Below are positions 26,401-36,691 of a stretch of DNA of 64,000 bases, piece by piece. The stretch is from positions 248,001 through 312,000 of the forward strand of contig FWWN02000703.1 in assembly GCA_900175165.2 (NCBI GenBank). The letters are read 5' to 3'. Source of the DNA: Rhizomucor pusillus. Taxonomy: Eukaryota; Mucoromycota; Mucoromycetes; Mucorales; Lichtheimiaceae. Position numbers and translations under genes: made by a program. Positions within the stretch are counted from its first letter, which is position 1; the number at the start of each line of letters is the position of its first letter. The notes under the pieces were generated by a model. That model saw only the letters and a program-made list of their open reading frames with translations. It made no database searches and was not told the origin of the DNA.

Positions 26401-27676
26401 GAATCCAAAATCTGCAGGAAATGCGCGACTCGCAGTTATGTATCTGGAGGTTTATGAAGAAATGATCAAGGTGATAATTAGAGCTTTTAACACTTTACGC
26501 TGCTGATCTGACTTGTGACCAATAGGTCAAACAAAACTTGGCTACTCCAAGCATGGCACACATGGCATCTGAGGTGGCAGCAAAGTTAATGCGGCTATCC
26601 TACAGCATGCAAAACACATTTTATGGTTGCTCAGCCGCCCAGCTGGAAACGGCCATCTTCTTGCGAACAGTAGCAAATATCGTGTTACTTTTCGGTCTGC
26701 TGAAAGGAGCTGAAAAGTAAGCACATTTACCTGGAAGCATAGCATCCATTAACAAACTTTCCATGTAGCACAAAAGAGGCTCAAAGATTTTTATTAAATG
26801 CATTGTCAGGAGCTCGTCAACGTATCAATACATTCAAAATGTATGTACCGTCATTGCTATCGAGGCACGGATTTCGTTTCTTATGTAGCCTATTTCTTCA
26901 GCAATGCCAATGCACCCAACGATATCATTTCTGCAATTTCTAATCTTCGCGACATTGTATCCGAAAACAACTCTGCAAAGTCACTGCTGAAACTCCATAC
27001 ATTCATTGCGGTAAAGTCTTTTCGAGTTCTAGAACGTAGTATCACTTGAATCTAACACTATATTGATAGAATTTCTCCTTACCTGCATTACATTTCGATA
27101 ATCATGTCAAGTGCACAACTGCTACGATCACCGAACCTACTCCCAATCCAGACAAACCATTCAAGTTCGTTAGCAAAGCACCTGTTTCACTGAGAATAGT
27201 TGCAGATATCAAGAATGCCTTCGATCACAGTGGCATTGCTGTCGAGGTACGTTAAGAAAGCACAGATATTCAGTGCCTCATAACTTCTGCTTACCTTGCT
27301 GGATAAAGATCTCGCTGCCTGATAACTCTACGCAGCTGTGGTGGCCATCCACGTATGACTTTACACCAACTAGTCCTGGACGTTACTCTTTGAAAACGCA
27401 AGTGTTGCTAGAGCTGCAAAGATGGACCGGTAAGAAACGCAGTCGGAGAGCTAATGCAGTGCTGCTTGAAATCTAAACAAATCTCGGTTGTATGCAGAAC
27501 CTAGCAATATATGCATCCACCTTGTCCGATCCTTTGATCCGGACGTACCATTTCTGGATACATCCATCATGAAGTATCCAAACAAAGACAGGGCAACAAG
27601 AAACGCGCAAATGGTCGCGACAGTGCCGATAAGCCAAGACGTTAGCTATACCCTTTTCCCTACACACTCGATCTGA
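23434..27676 (+). CDS. INTS4: Integrator complex subunit 4 homologue (HEAT-repeat protein)
   Basis: Large gene of about 1,000 residues with many introns, starting at MKRTLNEDEEPEVNV in a gccaccATG context. Most of it is HEAT repeats. Stretches that match animal INTS4 in order are an AVRTKACIVLASYQQVD repeat, ILDSGACGAFIHGLEDEFEE, DMFNDEIEKVRVNAIQSLRK, and near the end TATITEPTPNPDKPFKFVSK, followed by a beta-rich domain and the terminal VSYTLFPTHSI*. INTS4 is the scaffold of the Integrator cleavage module with INTS9 and INTS11, which processes snRNAs and terminates promoter-paused RNA polymerase II. Integrator is well known in animals and absent from budding and fission yeast. Identity rests on the order of recognised motifs, not a search. 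Confidence 0.82.
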
Positions 27677-27749
27677 AAGAATGGATAACAACAAAAAACG
27701 TTAATTTACATGTAACAAATGTACTCTAACAGAGAATTTTTTTGATATT

Positions 27750-28387
27750 CTAAATCATTCCAAGCGATTGCAAAAAGCCTTCACTTGCTCGAGAGACTTG
27801 CTGGAAGTTACGCTCGAAACCATTGATACCACCGTAGTAAGGGTCGCGGATGATACGATCGCCCTCCGGGTCAAACTCACCAAAGAGCTTGATGGTAGCT
27901 TTGGTTCCAGCCGGTGCCATTTCTCGCAGATCCTCGAGATTTGATTCATCCATGCAAAGAATATAGTCAAAGTTGATAAAGTCGGATTTGTGCACTTTGC
28001 GAGCGTGGTGAGAAACAGGCACACCGTGTTTGCGGCAGGTCTGTGCTGATCGGTGGTCAGGTGTCTCGCCAACCTATTATTCTTCGTTTCAGAAAACAGC
28101 AGCTCATATATAGTTGTAAAAGTTCTTTCTAAAATTGTTGGAGAACATACGTGGTAACCGGCTGTTCCTGCAGAATCAATGACACCAAAGCGATCTCTGA
28201 GCTGCTTTTGATTCACCGTGTGTGCAAACACAGCTTCCGCCATGGGCGATCGGCAAATGTTGCCTAGGCAAGAAAAGCGATTACATATCGAGTCACAAGA
28301 CACCGGAGAGAATCACCGTCGTCGCCGTCAACGTTTCGTACCTAAGCATACAAAGAGAACATTGACTTTATCGCTGCTGCCAGCCAT
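27750..28387 (-). CDS. Low-molecular-weight protein tyrosine phosphatase
   Basis: The protein has about 158 residues in three exons, starting at MAGSSDKVNVLFVCLG. The P-loop spans the first intron: VCLG then NICRSPMAEAVF, giving the C-x4-GNxCRSP-type signature with nucleophile Cys and the phosphate-binding Arg. Following segments are VIDSAGTAGYHVGETPDHRS, ARKVHKSDFINFDYILCMDE, and the general-acid loop IRDPYYGGINGFERNFQQV with the catalytic Asp (DPYY). The family (Ltp1/Stp1) dephosphorylates phosphotyrosine in cytosolic proteins. Length and all catalytic residues are normal. It is convergent with the Integrator gene, 73 bp apart. Confidence 0.95.
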
Positions 28388-28603
28388 TTTACACACTTTC
28401 CGGGAGGTGATTTCGCCCCTGAGGAATATCAATTTCGCCAATAAATCCGACATGCTGCATTTGGCAGATTCTGCGAAATTACACTTTTTCCCAAATGTTA
28501 ATGTCGCATTTTGTGAAATTTTATAATACATTTATACACCAAAACGACAAATTGCAGCGACATTAATTTTTGGAAAAAGTGTATTTGGCATTAACAGTGT
28601 CGG
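28388..28603. repeat. Foldback element with long inverted arms
   Basis: Arm 1 (28481-28508, acactttttcccaaatg...) is nearly the reverse complement of arm 2 (28553-28582, ...ttggaaaaagtgt), with a ~44-bp AT-rich loop. The arms match over most of 28 bases. The 3' side abuts a transposase fragment. A related string (gtgcgacattac...ggaaagagtgt) lies at 33189-33216 beside the second transposase, so the arms are probably terminal inverted repeats of the local Tc1/mariner family. Such structures are seen in MITEs. The promoter of the phosphatase gene overlaps the left part. Confidence 0.65.
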
Positions 28604-28789
28604 TATGCTTATCTTCCATCGTATTCACCTGAGCTCAACTCCATCGAGCAGTTCTGGTCAGTCGCTAAGAGCAGAGTTAAACGGAACAGGCTTTTGGAGG
28701 AGACACTGAGGACCAGAATCACTGAAGCATCTAATAACTTAGGGTTGAGCGATTTTGAAGGTTTTGTCTCTCATTCCCACAATGCTTAG
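28604..28789 (+). pseudogene. C-terminal fragment of a Tc1/mariner-like transposase
   Basis: An open stretch of 61 codons ends at the TAG at 28787-28789. It contains LPSYSPELNSIEQFWSVAKS, the region carrying the third catalytic acidic residue of the DDE/DDD triad in Tc1/mariner transposases (SPELNPIEQFW in the copy at 31.9 kb), then RVKRNRLLEETLRTRI. The N-terminal two thirds are missing. It sits directly beside a foldback repeat, so it appears to be an internally deleted element. Confidence 0.75.
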
Positions 28790-29780
28790 ATAAGTATCGT
28801 AACAGAGTGCAGCTCTGATATGCTTCTCACCACGAAGTTTACAGTGTTGGTCCAGGGTCAGCGAAAATGGGTCAGTGATCTGAATTGGGAGTCGAATAGA
28901 ATTTTTAAAACACCGCATGGGCTATAACCATACTGCGTCATGCAACCGCGAGATGTATCAAAGCAGCAAGAGAGTAACGAGGAAGATGGTGCGGAGGTTG
29001 ATGGCGTGGAAGCAGATGAAGGAACGACGTCGTTGATACATGCAATTTGCGGTGAGTCCAGCATTGCGCTCAGTATACAATTGCATGTACCAGCTAGTAA
29101 GTTTACAAATTTTTCGCAATAGCAACGCTTAACAGTCGTTTGCCGGCAGCATCGAGGTGTTAAAGTAGACATCGAGTTTATTAAGCCAAAGTACACCGGC
29201 CATGGTCTACAAGATAAAATTTACCAACACTGCCTCAGCCAATTAAAAAACTTCAGCAGCATCACGAAAACTGATTGCTCATATTTGCAGTAAGTAGATT
29301 TAAATGAATCTATCGGTTGCTTATTTTATTCTACGTAACAGTTGCGCCTTATCCGGAATTGTCAATATTATCAGCAAGAAAGCCGTGAATCCACCTTGAC
29401 GAAGCCTGGGCATTGGGACAAAGTTGTTTCACCATTTAAGAACAGGGCGTCGTGTCAGCCATCACATTGTTAAAGAAGGTACAATGGCAACTAATTTTTG
29501 CATAAGACACTGTTGCTTAAGCTATCTTTTAGAAAATGTATGAGTGGCCTTCGATCCAAAATTGCCTCAGAAAAAGTTGAAATGATCAAATAAGACCACG
29601 CTGCCCCCTCAGCCCTTTTAACCGACAAGTTCAAAGTTCTTGATATATTCGAGATAATGTACGTGAAACACGTCAAGAATGCGGTGATGCATAGCCTTTA
29701 ATTTGTAACTCTTTAAGGTTGAATGAAGTCGAGTTCGGTAACTGGGGACGAAACGCAAAGCGAGCTCGAATATGGAGAGC
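28790..29780 (+). other. Coding-like relics of unknown origin
   Basis: Between 28940 and 29395 there are protein-like pieces with splice-like borders: an acidic start (MQPRDVSKQQESNEED), then KVDIEFIKPKYTGHGLQDK ending at SYLQ, a 50-bp intron-like segment, and CALSGIVNIISKKAV. The pieces do not join in one frame without a stop, so this looks like a decayed gene or transposon. The rest of the interval shows nothing recognisable. Family not identified. Confidence 0.35.
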
Positions 29781-30057
29781 GTGCAACGTCGTTATAATCT
29801 CGGGTGTGTTTTTGTCCGCTGACAATCTATACGTCTACATGATATCTAGGGAGATAGTCCCCTCCCGAATGACGAGAAGAAACCAGGATGACAACCGGAG
29901 ATTGGGACATCGTAGATATCCTAAGCGTCCGTAGCTTTCTCAAGGGCGATCCTCTGTCTCGTAGGATGGAATAGTTTTAAAGGACGTCGGTTGATCGGCA
30001 ACAGAGACGGTAGTCCGATTGTCTGTCGATGGACATAAGGACATGGATGACCTCCTA
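29781..30057. repeat. Dispersed repeat, copy 1 (277 bp)
   Basis: This stretch is about 85-90% identical by eye, in the same orientation, to 54917-55189. Shared landmarks are cgttataatctcgg, gtctatacgtctaca, gagattgggacat, tttctcaagggcgatc, tgtctcgtaggatg and the end atgacctccta. Flanks on both sides differ between copies. No long open frame is preserved across both copies. It is probably part of a transposable element family. Confidence 0.85.
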
Positions 30058-30171
30058 TCTCGGTTACTGGAAAGCCGTCTTGAAGGTCATTTTTCGCTGC
30101 GCCGAAAAAGTCAAGCTTCGAGTGCAAGTGAATATCAACACCAGTGAGCTACGTCTAATTTTCTTATTCGT

Positions 30172-30858
30172 GTGGATATCAGCGGCGAGCCCGCCAGCGT
30201 GTCAATCAAGTTTGATCGACACATAAACAAGTGCGAACACGGCGAGACCGACAAATATGTCTCGGCCCGTAAAATTGACCTGCTCGTCGAATTGGCCACA
30301 ATCGACCAACAAAACAACCGGAAAATCGTTGAACTTTCTGCTGCAGAGTTCCAACGCAATGATGTAACGGTCGACTTCCTGTACGTCCAACAAAACAAAA
30401 ACATCCCACCTGTAAAACCCTCCTCTCAAACATCCTCCAGCTCACACATAAGGAGAATTTTGTGCTCGGCATGAATTTTGTTGGTACGTTGGCCTGACAT
30501 TTTTACTTAAATACCTGATGTTGGCTCTAACCTAGAGGGCTATATTTTCAGCATCCGCCGTCATGAAGGCGTGATTTTCGCGTAAGAGTGTCTGACACGA
30601 GTATCTGATTTCGAAGATTTCTTGGATCAAGAAGAATACCAACAGATATTGCCCATGCTTTTTGCATACAAGGTACACGGTCGCGAAGATCTAATTGTAA
30701 TGCTCGGTTCGCGCAATTGTTTGTAGAAACACATATTGGCGCAGTCAAAAATAGTTGACAATGAACGTCGACGTGAAGGACGACAACGGCCGACAGTGAA
30801 CCGACGTGCCGATGCCGAATGGATTCTGCCACCAACAGTTTTTACACCAAAACGCTAA
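30172..30858 (+). pseudogene. Decayed member of an unidentified duplicated gene family
   Basis: The first open part (30172-30420) encodes HINKCEHGETDKYVSARKID, LLVELATIDQQ and AAEFQRNDVTVDFLYVQQNK. After a frame change, THKENFVLGMNFVG runs into an intron-like segment (about 30484-30538). Downstream pieces are GYIFSIRRHEGVIFA, then in another frame VSDFEDFLDQEEYQQILPM, an in-frame TAG, and RRREGRQRPTVNRRADAEW ending at FTPKR* (30856-30858). The order of pieces suggests one ancestral spliced gene broken by at least two frameshifts and one stop. From memory it resembles repeated hypothetical proteins of Mucorales genomes; no function is known. Confidence 0.55.
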
Positions 30859-31872
30859 CATCCCCTCCCTTGCTGTATTCTTTTATGTGCATTTTATTGT
30901 AGACATATTTTATTACATAACTTTGTTTTGTCACATCTTCATTATCGCTCTAAAGCAGTGCCCCATTGGCTATTTCTACTATTGACACAAGCTCAGTGAT
31001 ATGGACCGAAAGAAGATGCTCCACTGTGTAATGATTGCGCAAAAAGCATTACTAAAATAGTAGTTTGAGTAATGGCTACAGCTGGGAAGTTCGCCACATA
31101 ATCCAATGCCTTGTTTAACTTTGCGAACGATGCTAATAGCATCCGGTATAGTTTACTGTATTTGGCAATAATCAACTCCATTCTTCATCCACCACTCACT
31201 ATTCTAAACTAACATGGTCTTGTTCATCATTACATTTGTTAGGCACCGCCAATGAAGAATTGGTTGGTGGTGGTTGTGGTCGTGGTTAGGAGGATCCTTT
31301 GAGACTTTTTCGTACTCGTTTATTGAGTGAGGAAGGGTGTGTCGCACCTTGGTTGGTTAATAAATCATTGCCTTAGCGACGTCGACCATTATTCGAATGT
31401 GGAATCGTGTGTGTTACAGTGCGGGTATGTACTGTATTTTTGAAAAATAAAGTCGCGTTTTCCAGATGCATTTGGCGGACTTGCGAAGCTAAGCATGACG
31501 CTAATAAACGACATTAGTTGTCGCGTTGCCGGACTTTGATATTGACGCATTTCACAAACCTGTCTAGAAATGTGACAAAGCCATGCCCAGCTCCTCCCGC
31601 CAAGTGCATGCAAGCCGCGATGCATAGTTCAGATGGTGAGCATTAAGAACATATTATAGGAAAGAATGACACTTATTGAATACCTGTTACTCATTTTCTC
31701 ATTGTGTGTTTAAATGTGTATCCTATCTATCTGTCACCCATGATCTCATACCGCAACCCGCTGTCGTATGCCATCGACTTATTGTGACACCCACATCACA
31801 AGTGCTCTCTGTTGCGACATTTATCTAAGCATTTATGAGAGTGCGAGACAAACCCTTCGAAATCGCTCAAAC
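30859..31872. other. Non-coding stretch inside the repeat island
   Basis: No gene, tRNA or clear repeat was found. A G/T-rich run (ttggtggtggttgtggtcgtgg near 31262) is the only low-complexity feature. The 31.6-31.87 kb part may be the 3' flank of the Tc1/mariner relic, but a terminal repeat was not located there. Confidence 0.5.
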
Positions 31873-33054
31873 TTAAACGATTGCATGCTCATAAATTCTG
31901 GTCGTGAGTGTCTCCTTCTCCAAGAACCTACTGCGCTTGACTTTGCTCTTGACTACCGACCAGAACTGCTCAATAGGGTTGAGCTCAGGAGAATAAGACG
32001 GAAGATAGGTATACTGATAACCACGGGACGTGATGTACTTAGCTATGCCGTTAGACGTATGGATGAGAGCGTTATCCATTACGAGGTAGTGGTCCTTCAT
32101 GTGCGGATACCGGTCCATCTCATCCATTGTGGCCCTCAAGAAGCTTAGGTAATGACCTGTTACTGTCCCTGTGCTTATAGCCCAGCACAACCTCCTCGCT
32201 TTCTCTTCTTGGCAGGTGGCTGTGGCAGTCTCAGGCTGCAGTTAATTAGACCTGCAGTGATAGCGCCCAAAATGGTTGTTGTCTGCGCTCGTGTTTTGGG
32301 CACCGTGACTATTGCAGGCGAACCTTTCTCTGACCAGACCATACCGCGCTTCATATTTACATGGAAGGCAGACTCATAAAAAAAGACACAGTTTTTCCTA
32401 AGTCCATGTGAGTAGTCCCCCAGTCGAGGCGTTCTTGGATTTTGGCCTCGCTGTTCCTGTCCACAGGTTGGAATCGGGTTTTTTCAGTGTCAAGTTGCAC
32501 TGCGTCCTCACGAATTCATAGAGTGCTTTTCGAGATTTTAAGTCCCGCAAACTTCTGAAGCAGCCGCTCCATTGGCTGTTCCAGCACAACTGAAGGGTTC
32601 TCATCAACATATTCTAAGATGACCTTCTTATGCTCCTCAGTGAAAATACGCGGGCGGCCATTCTTTTTACGCTCTTTAAAGATGCTGTCAGGGTCCTCTT
32701 CGTGTTGTGTGGCCCATATCTGCGCCGTACGAACATGAATTCCCAACTGCTTCGCAGCACCTGATGCGCTTAGAATCTTCTCAAACATCAGTTTAAAAGA
32801 CCTCGCTTTATCCTGGTCTGAGTAGAGCGTGTAGCTTCTCTCATGCAAACATCTGCGTCCTTTGGTTCATCAGTCTGCATAGCAACGGGCTGACGGTTGC
32901 TCTCACGAGACATATTGCACAAATACTGCATGTGTGAGCTCACCGTTTCAAGGGCGTACCTCTCCTCGTCTACAAGATAATCCATGGGCTCAGGCCTGCC
33001 ATGTTCATCAACGACGTTGCCTTGCCCATCTTCATGGAAGAATTGGTTATCCAT
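31873..33054 (-). pseudogene. Tc1/mariner-like transposase, full-length but inactivated
   Basis: The relic runs from the ATG at 33054 (MDNQFFHEDGQGNVV) to the TAA at 31873. An N-terminal part is followed by a frameshift near 32850, then a helix-turn-helix region (LSASGAAKQLGIHVRTAQIW, GRPRIFTEEHKKVILEYV), another frame change near 32520-32470, then the DDE core. In the core the block expected to hold the first catalytic Asp reads CVFFYESAFHVNMKRGMVW, with Tyr in place of Asp. The second Asp is present in HYLVMDNALIHTS and the third acidic residue in SPELNPIEQFW. Further frame breaks occur between the two. The family moves by cut-and-paste into TA sites; this copy cannot encode an active enzyme. 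Confidence 0.85.
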
Positions 33055-34022
33055 TTTGAAATGTGTGTGGTATGGTACTTTGTGTGTGTGAAATGGTATG
33101 TAGGAAGAAGGAAAACAAAAGCTGGAACGCTTACGTACTTTATATAGTCCTCTATTTTTTGGGAAACGCGAATTTGATTTTTGGCAAAGTGCGACATTAC
33201 TTTACGGAAAGAGTGTTCTCCCGCTCTTGGCGGGGACCACGCATCGTGTCGGGACAGGGCAGACGCGGGCAAAAGGGAAAGACAATGTATAAAATACATT
33301 TTTGAGGGGGGGGGCTCACCAGCAGGCACCACCCGGGACGGAGGGATGCTTCTACATACAGAGAGGAGACTTGCTTGGATAGAATGATATGCACTTGCAA
33401 GCAAAGATTTTGGCAGACAACTTGGAAAATCCGGAGGCAACCATGTCTTTCGGTGACTTGTATAGCGACAGAGCCCAGAGGAAGACGTCAGAGAGCAGAG
33501 AAGCTGCATGCATAATTCGGTCAAGCGGTATATATAAACATGCTTCAATCTGCATCAACGGTCAATCGTTTGCAAGCTTAAAAGATTTGATGCTCTAGCT
33601 TACCATATCATTTCTCTTCATTATCTCTGTAAAAGATGAAGAGAAAAAAGAAATGTAGGGGGATTGCTCATTTTATAGGCATCTCAACAAAATATCTTCT
33701 GTTATCAAAGGCAGTGCTTTACATCCCGGGAACTTCGAATGTTGTTTCACAATCTATTTACGTATATATCAACTGACAGCACTCGATGATAATATACCGC
33801 AGTATGACATGCAATACGTACGCATCGGCACTGTTGTAAATGCATAGTCTGCTAGAACGTCGAACAGGATAGGTTTCACCGCAATGGTTGCAACGTTATT
33901 GGCGCAGTATTTTGGAAGTATAACATTAAGTTGGAGACGAAATGCTGAAGCGAATATCAAAAGAAGAAACTCCCGGTGATTCGTCTTTCGAAGCTTTTAT
34001 ATGCATGCAGAGAAAAAAAAAA
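33055..34022. other. Flank of the transposase relic
   Basis: The region contains a TG-rich run (tgtgtgtgtgaaatgg near 33080), the possible terminal-repeat match at 33189-33216 and a poly-G run (gagggggggggct at 33304-33316). No gene was recognised. The strings near 33660-34000 are AT-rich. Confidence 0.5.
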
Positions 34023-34519
34023 TCATGGAAACCTATGCGAAAGCTTGACATTTCTGGATTTTATCGATCCAAAAGGAAATCGAGCAGAAAAGAAGGAAGT
34101 TGCACAAAGCGTTGTATCTTTTCGCGTGTTAGGTTCAGTTTGATCTGTAAGTGGGACAAACTTTGCCGGAAAGAGTCGCAACACAGTTTCGATGGTGGAC
34201 TGGGCCCAGTCCATGTCGAACTCCTTCTCGACATCAAAGTGCATGCTTCTTGCTCTTTACATCAGGGCGCCAAACGTGATCTGCAGACTCTTTTGAGCCC
34301 TTTGCATGGATATTAACAATAAAATAATGTGATTACCTTGCCCAAGTACGAGCCCAGATACTCTTCGAGTTGCTTTCCAACTTCCGGCAGGCCCTTCTTC
34401 TTAAATTCCACGGGTGCCTCCCTGTCTTCCTGCTCTTTAAACACCGTCTGCCAGACGGGATTATCCAAATCAAGGATGAACGAGTGGCACGGACTGGTTG
34501 TAACGATTGCATAAATCAT
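34023..34519 (-). pseudogene. Fragment of an unidentified gene, possibly the same family as 30.2 kb
   Basis: Two minus-strand pieces read like coding sequence. The first (34519 to ~34337) includes HSFILDLDNPVWQTVFKEQ and KKGLPEVGKQLEEYLGSYLG and ends at a splice-like donor (aag|gtaatc). The second (34244-34023) begins MHFDVEKEFDMDWAQSTIE, then TVLRLFPAKFVPLTDQTEP, and ends near KSRNVKLSHRFP*. No acceptor joins the pieces in frame. They may be the N-terminal counterpart of the relic at 30.2 kb, by recalled resemblance only. Confidence 0.35.
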
Positions 34520-35950
34520 GTGTCTAGGCGCGCTGATAAATGGTTTGCGAGACTTACTGCTCGTATGTACATGTCAATCAGAATTCAAACATGGCAACTT
34601 CCACGAAGATATCTGATGGAAACGACTCAGTGGCAGTGTCAGCTACGTCCACAGGTCTTTCGCCCTAATAACTATTAGTTCGACCCTAATTGCCAGACTT
34701 ATTTTGAGGGCGATCAACTTCCAATTTGGTTTTTTCTTGTCCGACAAAACCGAGGGATTCATGGTTGTCCCTTTGATTCAGATAGAAATCGTACGCCATC
34801 CTATACCGCTTCGTCCATACTCTTGAGAGGTCCTCCCCCGAGCTTGTGATTGGTGACAATGAAGTCTGTATGCCTGCTTATAAAGTCACATAGCGTGCGC
34901 TTTTACCGGTTTCCCGGAAATACGGTTCGAATACTAGGAGTATTGTATAAATATGATGCTTTCAATTTCAACAATAGATACTGCCATCAAAACAGGCAGG
35001 TGAGAGACTGCTAGTCATGCAACGAAGTGGAAAGACCGGTTTCATCCCTTGTTTGCTTTGTACATGGTATTTTTTTGTTGAAACCATATGGGTTTGTCCA
35101 ACTGGCTACCTTTTTGGATGAAGCCCGGCATTTTGGATGGAGGCACTCGGTAATCCATGCTCGACCATCCCCAAAGAATCGGTCCCCATTTGGAGCGCCA
35201 GCTCCAGCCCCAGCTAAACTTGGATCAACTCCATTGCCTTGCGCTTTTCAGAGCTTTGTCCTGGAAACAAACTCTACGCACAGCGGGACAAGCTCAGATA
35301 GTGATGACGCACCCACTATACATGTTGCTAACTGGCGCATTTTTTTTCGCTTAGTAGCATATGAAGAGACGCCGAATGGCCCTAGATAGAGACGAAAGTG
35401 TTGGCCTGGAGGTTTCATAAGATACTTTAAAGTTACAAATAGCCGCGCAGGTTGGACTTAGCTATTTGCACCCACTTTAACCATACAGCTTCTACCCTCC
35501 CCATACCTCCCCAAGTCAAGATCTCTTACAGTTAGAAATATTCTAAAGCGTTCGCACCATTCGCTGTAAAATCTTGTTTCAATTTAATGTCGACTGCACC
35601 CACATTGTTGTCTGTACAGTTGCTACGATGTGGAAAGCCCACTAACAATCTCCGTAATATGCGCTCTGAAGCATGAAATACGTCCAGACTATAACTGACG
35701 CGACTGTCGAATGTGTTGTTGAAGTAACGATTGATTGCCTTATTGTAATCGTAAACAAGTATTGTTTATCTCCACATTCAAAACATCAAGCCAAGGATCA
35801 ATCCAAAAAAAAAAAACCAAAAAACATTTCCCTCTGTTTGACTACGCTGCGGTTCTTTGTTGAACAATGTAAAAGATGAAAAATTATGCGAGGGGACTAA
35901 TAAGCCTATAAAACGAGTAGTAAAAGCATAAGCGATAAAGTCAAACAGCC
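34520..35950. other. Non-coding end of the repeat island
   Basis: No gene could be supported in these 1.4 kb. Frames at 35027-35389 are open but have no family features and no codon pattern. A run of A (aaaaaaaaaaaccaaaaaac near 35806-35822) is the main low-complexity feature. The TOM7 3' UTR must lie at the right end. Confidence 0.5.
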
Positions 35951-36183
35951 TCATGCAATGTAAACGTACTTCAACCAGGAAGGACGAGGGTTGCTGTGGG
36001 TCATGCCGAGGTAAATCACAAACGGAATAAAACCCCAGTGGAGGATTTGCTTGGAGACATCAACAACCTAGGTAGGCGTGTGCACGCAATGTCAGCAACA
36101 GCAGACATATAAACTGCAGCGACTGGCATTTTGTGAATTGCTAGAATTACCTTCCAAATAGATTCCTTTGTCGAGTCGTTCAT
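35951..36183 (-). CDS. TOM7: TOM7, small subunit of the mitochondrial outer-membrane translocase
   Basis: A 49-residue protein encoded by two exons, 36151-36183 and 35951-36067, joined across an 83-bp intron. Exon 1 gives MNDSTKESIWK; exon 2 continues VVDVSKQILHWGFIPFVIYL, then GMTHSNPRPSWLKYVYIA*. The single membrane segment with the LHWGFIPFVIYLG motif is typical of Tom7 (compare RWGFIPLVIYLG in animals), and the length is normal for the family (50-60). Tom7 regulates the assembly and stability of the TOM complex that imports proteins into mitochondria. The gene is too short for usual ORF cut-offs and was found by reading the spliced frame. Confidence 0.9.
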
Positions 36184-36691
36184 TCTAGTTGGTTATATTA
36201 AAGAAAGACCGGAGCGAGTCGCCCTCTTAGCAAGGCCGCTTAAAGCGGTGGCTGATGAAACAATTTCGTGCTAAATGCTTCTGAATAAGTATGCCGCGTC
36301 TTGAAGGAAAAGTTTGCGTTATCCAAACTCAAAAACGTTCATGAGAGCGCGAAACGCATCAATTTAATATGGATTGTATGAATAGGTGTTTTCGTCTGAG
36401 GATATACCTTGACCGCAAGCGACTTTTGCAGTTGCCGCTTAATGTCATTGCAGCTTTAAGTTCTCTTCCGAGTTAGCGGCCATCATATGTCACATAGTTT
36501 AGAGTCCCTTTGCAGAAGGATGACATGGAACGCCTTTTAATGAGAGTTAGACAATATACAGAGCATTTGCATACGAAATGCAGAGAGTGAATATATAAGA
36601 AGATGAAATTGAGGGGAGGATGGATGGTGGCTGGTGGGATTTTTGTGGAGATACTCTGTTCAACCAGACGACCCACTTTGTTTGCTGCACC
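36184..36691. other. Divergent promoter between TOM7 and the Set5-like gene
   Basis: A 508-bp spacer holding the promoters of two divergent genes. It shows no extra gene or repeat. Confidence 0.6.

Noticed and set aside
33055..33330. TG-rich and poly-G runs as a functional element
   Set aside because: Simple low-complexity sequence near a transposon relic; no conserved structure.
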